A stretch of 64,000 nt of DNA, taken from the NCBI GenBank assembly GCA_033002965.1, contig JAURVB010014573.1, positions 62,001 to 126,000 of the forward strand. Reading direction: 5' to 3'. Made by a program: the position numbers and the translations under genes. The DNA is from Piper betle. Taxonomy: Eukaryota > Streptophyta > Magnoliopsida > Piperales > Piperaceae. The notes below the pieces were generated by a model. The model worked only from the letters and a program-made list of their open reading frames with translations, made no database searches and was not told the DNA's origin. The stretch's first letter is position 1; each line of letters opens with the position of its first letter. Shown one piece after another: positions 57,901-64,000 of the stretch.

Positions 57901-60900
57901 AGTTGAAAATCTATAGACCATCCTTACTAATAAATCATATCTTATCTCAATAAGTATTGGATGTTGGACTAATTTTGGGATATCTCAATCCACCTATTTT
58001 ATGAAATTTTGTCATCGGAATTCACGCACATGGTTTGGGGGCTTAGTGGCCTAGCCCATGTCCAATCTAGCCCACTATCTAATATAGTCTCGGGTCAACT
58101 TTCATACCATTTGTAACGACACTCGACCCAAGTATAGTTGGTTAACCAAGTTGAAGATCTGCAAACTATCCACACTAATAAACTGGATCTTATCCCACTA
58201 GGCATTGAATGTGAGGCTAATTTAATTTAGGGAATATCTCATTTAGAAAAAAGATTCGACAATATGGCTTGAGCAAAAAATGTTATTATCATGTATTATA
58301 CATGGAAATTTTGAATAATTTATGCTTGTCTTGCTTCTTCTTCTTCTTCCTTTTTTTTGCATTTAGGTTGGGCCCTTTGATTAACATCTTTGCAATTTAT
58401 TTTTTTATTCCATTTATTAATTTAGTATCTCCTATTGTATGTTGTGAATTTGCTTGATCATATGTAGTCTTCTAAATTCTCACTTTGTACTGGCCTACAA
58501 ATTCTTTTTCTGCATGTGTTGTATCTGAAAGGATTCTGCATGGACTTTCTTCTCTTCAATCCTTAAATTCTCAAAGCATCCACGGTTCATCATTGAATTT
58601 TCAGGAGGTATTAAATTTTTTGTTTACGAATTTGACTCTTCTCTATTATTACCGATTGCAGGAATACTGTATTAGGTTCAGTTTGTTTTAATCATTTGAG
58701 TGGTAATTCTAACTGGTTTAACTATAATAATGTGTATCTTCATGCCTTGTCTTGGTTTAGTGTGAGAGTTGTTTTACTTGATTATATATTTATTTTTAAT
58801 TTGGAAGTTGCTTATTTTGGGACATCTAGTGATTTCTTACCCTTAGGATTGAATAATTCCTAGGTCTGATTCTACTGAGGTTGCCTCTCCAATGCTGACT
58901 CTGATACCATAGTACGACAATTTGTAGTAATACTATTTGATGGTTTCATCAATGTCGTAGGGTGAAATTGTGCCAAAACCTATTGATACGGGCAAAAGGT
59001 TGTGGACACCGGTCTCTACTTGGTGAATTAAGGATAAATTGAGAACATATTCTCAATTTAGGGTTTTCCCTTCGAGGGACTGATACATCGTGATAAAACC
59101 AATGGCTAAATTGATTTCTTTGATTGATTATTGAAAAGAGAGTAAATCCCATATTTATAGGCATGTGGGTCTTGACCAGAATCCCACGTGGGGTTTCATT
59201 GACTATGTATCATAAGTAACCTCACTATTTAGGTGTGAGCATAATTTGGTGAAAACTGAAAACTGAATCGAACCAATCCTGAATTAACAATTCTGTTATG
59301 TTCCGAAATAGTTCGGTTTAGTTTTCGGTAGGGCTGTAAAGAAATCGATGTATATATTGATATTTTGGTTCGGAACCAAACCGAACCGAATTAATCTAAT
59401 TAAACAATTTTTTTTTAAAATGTTCCAAAATTTATATTTTATATTAATTATCATGAAGTTATAATATTTATATGATTAAATTTTATTAATTTAATATGAT
59501 ATATACAATTAAAATTACTTTTTAAATGGTTATGTTCTCTAAAATAATGATATAAATTATTTAAATGATTAAACATTTGTTTTAATAACTTATGATGTAA
59601 TTCGGTTATTCGGTTACCAAACCAAATTAACCGACATTTTGGTTTGGTTCGTTTCTGTTTTAAGGGTAATTCGGTTCGGGTTCGTTAACGAAATCTGGCC
59701 ATTGTTTGGAATTCGGTTCATTTGGTTCTGTTCAGAACAGATCGATCAAGTAAACTTTAAGCCCATTTAGGAATTGCATTAACCGACTTAGAAAGACCTG
59801 TCTAGACAATTGATAGAACCAACTTACATATATAATATCTACTAAATAAAGAAAGTATCCTAACATTATCACTTCTTGGTATACAGAACTCAAAGATTGT
59901 TGCTTAGATAACTCACTTATCACACCTCTGCTATACCCGAATGCCTACCTCTTGGCAACCCAATTCCAGATGCCCAAATGATGGTTAAATTTTTTGTTCC
60001 AATATATTGACTTTAATCTTTCTATTAAAGTGGTGGGTTCTGCTTTGTGAACATTATATAGTTTTTATGTTTACTTTGTGGAACCATTATTCTGAATTTA
60101 GCTTTCTGTCCTCAATTGTTCTATACTCTTCTGCATTAACATGTTCAAAGTTATTGTGGTGGGAAGATAAAATTAGGTGGGTTAAGAAATGGTAATGTTA
60201 TGAAAAGAACTTATTCAATCATTTATGTGCTGGTTGGAGATTGTATCAGCTTAATTTTTTGCTAATATTCTCTAACCAGCCTTATTATTGGTTCTTAAGT
60301 TATGTGAAATTGTAAAGAACTCGTTAATTACTAAGTGCTTTATGAAGCCTGGGCGTCTAACTAGTCTAATTCTCAAAAGCAATTTGCTAGTCTCTTGGGC
60401 AAAGCTTACCCACTACCTTACTCTCAATAGAAGGAAAAGAGGCCAATCAAGCTGCTGTATCTTAAGGAAGATGGCCATTCCAACAAGGAAATAAATATAC
60501 GTCATAGGACTTGCTATGTTTGCTACTGGCTGCCATGTTAAATGGTTCCAAGCAAAGTGAAGTGAAAAAGGCGTGATGCTTTGGCATAACTTGATTATTA
60601 TAGAAGAAGACGTGGCTAAGTATGTTGGGTGATTCCAACATGGAAATTGGAATGTGAAATCTCTTGATTTTCTGTTTTCAATGAATTTTTACTTTATAAG
60701 AAAAAACTCTTGATTTTCTGTTTTATATGCATTGTTCTTTATTTTTACATAATAAATGCTGTTTATCTCCAGATCAATACAAATGAGTATTGCATTCTTT
60801 AATTATGTTTAACTGTTTATTAATAATGTTTTTAGGATGACTATTCTTTTTATTTATAATGATTGATAGGGTCATTTTTCTTCAGTTCTCTTTCTTTATC

Positions 60901-61185
60901 TTAAATAAAAACAAATTTTTCTGATGTGGTCTTTCTAATATTTTCATTGTTTTTGTTTTTTGTTTTTTTAAAAAAAATGAGCTGTTGCATTCTTTCTTGA
61001 TACTTAATGTACATTTCCCATCATCTCTGTGATGCTTAGGCTTATGTTGTTAGTAATGAATAATAATGAACTGAGTAATTTTTTCCTTTTCATTTTTGGT
61101 GATCACGCAGGTTGGAAGTGGTTGGCATGCAATCTGGAGCTGTTTAATCCATTGGTTGCCTGTATTGTGCAATGTGGCTGCATTG
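51870..61185 (+). CDS. ATM: ATM serine/threonine kinase, N-terminal part (13 exons, partial)
   Basis: The first 487 codons of plant ATM, the PI3-kinase-like kinase that senses DNA double-strand breaks in the nucleus. The start MATSRDIQDLVSKLSSDKVK is the TAN motif characteristic of Tel1/ATM proteins, and EISSSKRRLPKLIFAKTLRI, EYGIILRQLLVIKEYR and GSGWHAIWSCLIHWLPVL follow the Arabidopsis protein as I know it. Exons: 51870-51938, 52145-52253, 52544-52687, 52989-53150, 53244-53439, 53532-53688, 54017-54156, 54230-54302, 54377-54480, 54956-55054, 55240-55296, 58532-58607, 61111-61185. All have GT...AG borders and the phases join without a stop. The HEAT repeats continue and the FAT, kinase and FATC domains lie beyond the window. 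Exon 12 is the least certain. Confidence 0.93.
52145..52253 (+). CDS. ATM: ATM exon 2
   Basis: Acceptor TGTGTAG; reads EGIRLLNSWMDGDRSVGFCK and on to DPDGVPS; ends in phase 1 at a GTCTGT donor. Confidence 0.92.
52544..52687 (+). CDS. ATM: ATM exon 3
   Basis: Acceptor GCGACAG; reads AETWPFLISLLTKCVTMEIS then SSKRRLPKLIFAKTLRIAIQ; phase 1 at both ends. An antisense open frame here is a shadow. Confidence 0.93.
52989..53150 (+). CDS. ATM: ATM exon 4
   Basis: Acceptor TGTTTCAG; reads KLHPLMPIVKSLLNHICDVV and EYGIILRQLLVIKEYRVHMK; donor GTAAGC, phase 1. Confidence 0.93.
53244..53439 (+). CDS. ATM: ATM exon 5
   Basis: Acceptor GGCCCCAG; reads LVHLYISKVEAMVGEKGSMV and LTFHTLLANSPRDFPKVLRD; donor GTAGGT, phase 2. 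Reading through the donor would meet a stop at once. Confidence 0.92.
53532..53688 (+). CDS. ATM: ATM exon 6
   Basis: Acceptor TTATTTAG; reads EVGKISLKLLECVNMFLVLD and ALQDFISCIWLTTRDRSFK; donor GTACTT, phase 0. Confidence 0.92.
54017..54156 (+). CDS. ATM: ATM exon 7
   Basis: Acceptor AATTTTGCAG; reads NALVFYARIQLKLRKDEAEE and FFDMVVKELDRNIISALRSS; donor GTGAGT, phase 2. Confidence 0.92.
54230..54302 (+). CDS. ATM: ATM exon 8
   Basis: Reads DDKGGIMASSPKGLMELAAS and VIYK; acceptor GTTTGAAG, donor GTCTGG, phase 0 at the end. Confidence 0.88.
54377..54480 (+). CDS. ATM: ATM exon 9
   Basis: Reads VCVCQYNKTSLNKRPKRETA and CVKEGLIKGKWLW; donor GTGAGC, phase 2. The basic run NKRPKRE could be a nuclear localisation signal. 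Confidence 0.9.
54956..55054 (+). CDS. ATM: ATM exon 10
   Basis: Acceptor GATTACAG; reads YGALCSLIEKYGDRINNSLI and PFWFDGICENLDR; donor GTATAA, phase 2. Confidence 0.92.
55240..55296 (+). CDS. ATM: ATM exon 11
   Basis: Acceptor ACTTTGCAG; reads ILSEGYKLHAYDGLLWVLR; donor GTATGT, phase 2. Followed by the first of the TE-laden introns. Confidence 0.9.
56030..56260 (+). repeat. G-rich low-complexity tract
   Basis: Almost pure purine on the plus strand with many GGG/GGGG runs (AGGGGAGGGAAGGGGGG and similar). A second short patch with the same words lies at 57010-57080. The open frames on both strands are products of the composition. Confidence 0.85.
57118..57310 (+). pseudogene. LINE fragment in ATM intron 11
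   Basis: Reads HTWHDPWLNHCPISLRFDNV and VTTRLILWHN in one frame, the segment between RT and the C-terminal zinc-binding region of plant LINEs. It resembles the end of the LINE at 33640-33775 (FSWLGPWLNHCPL). Confidence 0.6.
57475..57506. repeat. (CT)n(CA)n microsatellite
   Basis: About eleven CT followed by five CA dinucleotides. Confidence 0.95.
57838..58255. repeat. Two LTR pieces in tandem in ATM intron 11
   Basis: AGTAACGACTTGGCCCAAGT (57840) and TGTAACGACACTCGACCCAA (58112) each start about 140 bp of related sequence (TTAACCAAGTTGAA, ATCTTATC...AATAAGTATTGGATG / CACTAGGCATTGAATG). The phrase CATACCATT before the second also occurs before the copy near 50866. Confidence 0.6.
58532..58607 (+). 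CDS. ATM: ATM exon 12 (probable)
   Basis: Acceptor TATCTGAAAG; reads ILHGLSSLQSLNSQSIHGSS and LNFQE; a GTATTA donor leaves phase 0, which fits exon 13. Chosen because phase and the LxxLSSLQ pattern agree with ATM, but the acceptor is not strong. Confidence 0.7.
58899..59220 (-). mobile_element. Minus-strand LTR with primer-binding site
   Basis: On the minus strand a ~300-bp sequence with a TATA box (CCTATAAATATGGG, near 59165-59152) ends at ATGGTATCAGAGTCAGC (58910-58894), which matches the initiator-Met tRNA primer site. Only about 50 bp of internal sequence remain. It could be half of a TRIM element or a truncated Copia. Confidence 0.55.
59225..59740. repeat. CGGTTCGGTT-type repeat
   Basis: Short words such as TTCGGTT, AACCGAA and ATTCGGTTCG recur at both ends in both orientations around an AT-rich middle. 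This looks like a small non-autonomous DNA transposon or dispersed repeat; exact ends are not clear. Confidence 0.45.
61111..61185 (+). CDS. ATM: ATM exon 13
   Basis: Acceptor GATCACGCAG; reads VGSGWHAIWSCLIHWLPVLC and NVAAL; donor GTATTG, phase 0. The Trp-rich block is a conserved ATM segment. Confidence 0.9.
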
Positions 61186-62429
61186 GTATTGTGCTTAAAG
61201 TTTGACTGCTTTCTTGCTGTATCGCTAATTGAAGATGCAAAACATTTAATTATGAGAGAACATCACAGTTATATGAATTAAATGTTGGATAAATAGCTCT
61301 TTTGACTGTTTTTTAAAGTCAAAATTTAATTTAACAAATCATTGCAGTAATAGATTATAAGTGGCTTAAGTTGTCTTGTCGTAAAAAAATATGATGAATG
61401 AATTCATATTGTATTTTATTTCTTTACCTACTTTATAATCGTCACTTCTATTATGGGAAGAAGTGTTGTCTTTTTATGAGAGTTAACGTGTTTAGTGCTC
61501 TAATTGTTCATCCAGAATTAATAACTTCGGATTTGAAACCTGTATTTGTTTTGTTCGATGTACAAAATTGTGTTAGTCGTGTTTTTTTGGTGGCTACTAT
61601 TGCACAAGTAGATGACATTCTTAACCATGTTGTATATGGCATTTTTAATGATTTTTAAAGATGAAATCTATGAATTGTTGATGAAAGAAATGGTGTTTTG
61701 TTATTGGCTGTTAACTGTCTTTTCGTATTTCCTTATTAGTTGTCACATTTTAAGCATCTAATAAATTGAGCCAGTTGTGTGGGAAATTGTAATAATTAAT
61801 GAGGTGGTTGGGTATCATGGGTGAGTTGGTGAAATCAAGAAGCTATAAATATGTAATGAACTTCTTGTGGAGAATCAATCATTGAAGAACATTTTAAAGT
61901 AAAATTTAGAATTAGATTATTATATCTCTTTCGGAGTGGAGAACCGATTACGTATGTCAATTTGGTTAGAAGGGTTTACAAAGACTTTATTAAATTGGTA
62001 TTCATAACCTTTCGATCCTCCTGGATTGAAGCGCTTCCTATTCGTCAATCTTGACAAACAAGATGAGAGCAAAGGTGGGGGAGGATCGCCTAACGGCACT
62101 TGAACATGATGTGCGTGAAACCAAGAAGTCAATCCAACGAAATCATGATTCTGTCACCAATCAGCTATTGACTTTGTTGAAGTTGATGAAGAGGGAGAGA
62201 TTGATGGGAAGACACCGATTTATGACAATGACGATGAAGATTATGATAAAAACGCCCTCGAAGAAAATACCGTTGCAATCACGTCGGATAAGATAGTGAC
62301 GTCGACATGCAAGTGGCAATAGGATCAGGAGAGTGACCCATCTTGTTGCGGCCAACACCACCGTACAACCCCCTTATAGTGTCCACTTTTCTGGTCAGGG
62401 GGAGAGGGTCGCGCCAGCCAACCATTTTT

Positions 62430-62900
62430 GGAGAGGGCTAGCGTCCGCGCCCTCAACACCCTTCGAAACCTTGAAAACTGCAATGCCTAGTGCTCCAGTG
62501 TTGACTCTACCTGATTTTAGTTTGCCCTTTGAGTTGAAGTGTGATATTAGCGGCAATGGGATTTGGGTAGTGTTGATGTAGAGGGGGAAACCTATTACCT
62601 TTGCAAGCCGCATGATATCCGGACATGCTAGAGGCCTATCTACTTATGAGTAAGAATAAATAACCATTGTTGAAGCAGTTTGTAAGTGGCGACCTTATTT
62701 GCTGGGGAGTTGGATTATCATCAAGACAGACCATAGTAGCCTCAAGTACCTCCTTTAAGCAACGGATTACTACGACAACTCAGGAGAAGTGGCTTACCAA
62801 AGAGATGGGGTTCGACTATGAGGTCATTTACAAGCATGATGAGGATAACGTTGTCATGGACGCATTATCTAAGAGAGATGAGGAGGTAGCCGAGTGTTAG
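62430..62900 (+). pseudogene. Gypsy RNase H remnant
   Basis: Reads FETLKTAMPSAPVLTLPDFS, then FELKCDISGNGIWVVLM (the first catalytic Asp is in this block), a stop, ITFASRMISGHARGLSTYE, IIIKTDHSSLKYLL and finally FDYEVIYKHDEDNVVMDALS. The order and motifs are those of chromovirus RNase H; at least three stops or shifts break it. Confidence 0.85.
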
Positions 62901-62919
62901 TTGATGGTGGTGAGTCGAC

Positions 62920-63900
62920 CATAATTTACTTTTGTAGATAGATTGCGGGCGAAGCTGATGGAGGATACTGTTTTAGCTCCACTCATTGTGCGCCTTTCGA
63001 CCATTTAGGACTTTAACACTCCCTATTTATGGCGCGACACCCTCCTTTGGTATGAGGGGAAGCTAGTGGTGCCAGCTTCAAATGAGTTACGAAATCTCAT
63101 CCTTCAGGAATTTCATGCGGCTTCGGTGGGAGGGCATTCAAGATTTGAGTGAACTTCTACCTTAGTTGTTCCTTTTATTGAAAGGGCCATAAGAAGGAAG
63201 TTAAGAGTTTTATGGATGCCTGTGATGTTTGCCAACACCACAAGTATTCCACTCTATCATCAAGTGGTTTACTTCACCATTGGCGATCCCTTTAATCGCT
63301 TGGACGGATATTTCTATGGATTTTGTTGAGGGGTTACCCCGTTTCGGCATTTACTCCTCTATTGGTGGTGGTAGATTATTTGAGCAAATTTAGCTATTTC
63401 ATTCCTCTTACTCACCCCTTTACGGTTAAGTAAGTGACTGAACTATTTGTGGAGTGCGTAGTTACAATCCATGACATGCCAGAGTTGATTATCATTGATC
63501 GTGGATCGGTTTTTCTCATTGGCTTTTGGAAGGAAATTTTCAAGTTAAAGTGGATGACTAGATGAGTATGACAGATCACCCACAAACAAATAGGCAAACA
63601 AAAGTACTGAACTGCTGCTTAGAGACATTTATAATACTATGTCAATGACCACCCTAAACAGTTGTCGCGCTTCTTGCCTTAGGCACAATTGTAGTATAAT
63701 ATCACCTTTCATTGGGCTATTCGAGTAACTCCCTATGAGGCTGTTTTAGGACGTCCCCCCCCCTCTGTACCTAGATATGGCTTAGGTGAGGTGGATCATC
63801 AAGTGAGGGATTGTGATGAGGCCTTAGAACTCTTGAAGGCTTATTTGGCTGTTCAAAGTTGAATGAGAACTCACTATGATCTCAGGTGGTGTGGCATAAC
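62920..63900 (+). pseudogene. Gypsy integrase remnant
   Basis: LLWYEGKLVVPASNELRNLI and EFHAASVGGHSRF form the zinc-binding entry; the CxxC part is decayed (MDACDVCQHH in a shifted frame). The core shows FVECVVTIHDMPELIIIDRG with its Asp, and later YEAVLGRPPPSVPRY and CDEALELLKAYLA. Frame changes are frequent and the catalytic Glu block is damaged. Confidence 0.8.
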
Positions 63901-64000
63901 TTTTTCAATCGGTAATATGGTCTACTTGAAGATCCAACCTTATTGACGATCCTCGCTTCACCGACCGGCTAATAAGAAGCTTGATACCTGATTTTATGAC

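Larger units (their letters stand above)
55297..58531 (+). other. ATM intron 11, expanded by repeats
   Basis: 3235 bp against 73-475 bp for introns 1-10. It holds a G-rich tract (56030-56260), a LINE fragment (57118-57310), a (CT)n(CA)n microsatellite and two LTR pieces (57838-58250). Confidence 0.8.
58608..61110 (+). other. ATM intron 12, expanded by repeats
   Basis: 2503 bp. Contains a minus-strand LTR with primer site (58899-59220) and a CGGTTCGGTT-type repeat (59225-59740). The remainder (59741-61110) is AT-rich with no recognised content. Confidence 0.75.
61186..64000 (+). other. ATM intron 13, start
   Basis: No ATM exon was found after 61185. From about 61767 the intron is occupied by a Gypsy retrotransposon that runs to the window edge. 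Confidence 0.65.
61767..64000 (+). mobile_element. Internally deleted Ty3/Gypsy element in ATM intron 13
   Basis: An LTR-like region (about 61767-61990) has AGCTATAAATATGTAATG as promoter, and TGGTATTCATAACC (61996-62009) may be a damaged primer site. Gag starts at ATGAGAGCAAAGGTGGGG (about 62061; KVGEDRLTALEHDVRETKKS). After some 300 bp the sequence jumps to the RT/RNase H border (62430 onward), so protease and most of RT are missing. The element is cut by the window end. Confidence 0.7.

Noticed and set aside
60288..60494. 68-codon open frame in ATM intron 12 considered as an exon
   Set aside because: No similarity to ATM, and exon 12 already joins exon 13 in phase 0.
1..64000. CRISPR arrays, rRNA, tRNA genes, bacterial operons, integrated viral genomes
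   Set aside because: No regularly spaced short repeats with unique spacers, no cloverleaf with A/B boxes noticed, no rRNA cores. All reverse transcriptase sequence fits LTR retrotransposons or LINEs.

Overview
The window is nuclear DNA from a flowering plant. It contains a split, intron-containing gene for the DNA-damage kinase ATM, a plant microsomal cytochrome P450, and dense nested plant retrotransposons (Ty1/Copia, Ty3/Gypsy of Athila, chromovirus and probable Tat type, and LINE), with AT-rich spacers and (TA)n/(TG)n microsatellites. The P450 looks like CYP719, the family that closes methylenedioxy bridges. As far as I know that family is reported mainly from magnoliids, Ranunculales and Nelumbo, so a lineage of that kind is likely. 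The species cannot be named from this window.

Layout. 1-1420: decayed Copia pol. 1905-2330: small inverted-repeat element. 2832-11513 (minus): a P450 pseudogene whose last twelve codons are separated from the rest by a complete but dead Copia element (2872-8959, 5-bp target duplication TCTTC). The P450 also has a stop in its PERF motif and a pair of compensating frameshifts. 12240-20560: non-coding, repeat-rich DNA with a CACTA-like end, microsatellites, a nested ~580-bp/~225-bp tandem array and a 95-bp duplication. 20559-21480: Copia-type LTR. 21500-24900 (minus): Gypsy gag, primer site and LTR without pol. 26925-31351 (minus): chromovirus RNase H to integrase, interrupted by a 2.4-kb insertion. 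31352-33775: 5'-truncated LINE. About 33800-47066: Athila element (LTR, primer site, gag, protease, RT, integrase, env-like ORF, polypurine tract) split by a 3.46-kb solo LTR. 48463-49665: a second, shorter LTR of the same family. 50128-51020: minisatellite-like repeats.

51600-64000 (plus): the 5' part of ATM. Thirteen exons (487 codons, all phases consistent) are placed, with an E2F-type site and a short uORF upstream. The first ten introns are short (73-475 bp). Introns 11, 12 and 13 are swollen by mobile DNA (LINE, LTR pieces, a G-rich tract, an inverted-repeat-like element, and a deleted Gypsy element that runs off the window). The rest of ATM, including the kinase domain, lies beyond the window.

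ATM is the only gene here that looks functional. I found no rRNA, tRNA or CRISPR array and no operon-like or novel multigene system. What is most worth following up is the history of the P450 locus, the pattern of insertions, and the LTR family whose two copies both sit at CCGAG.
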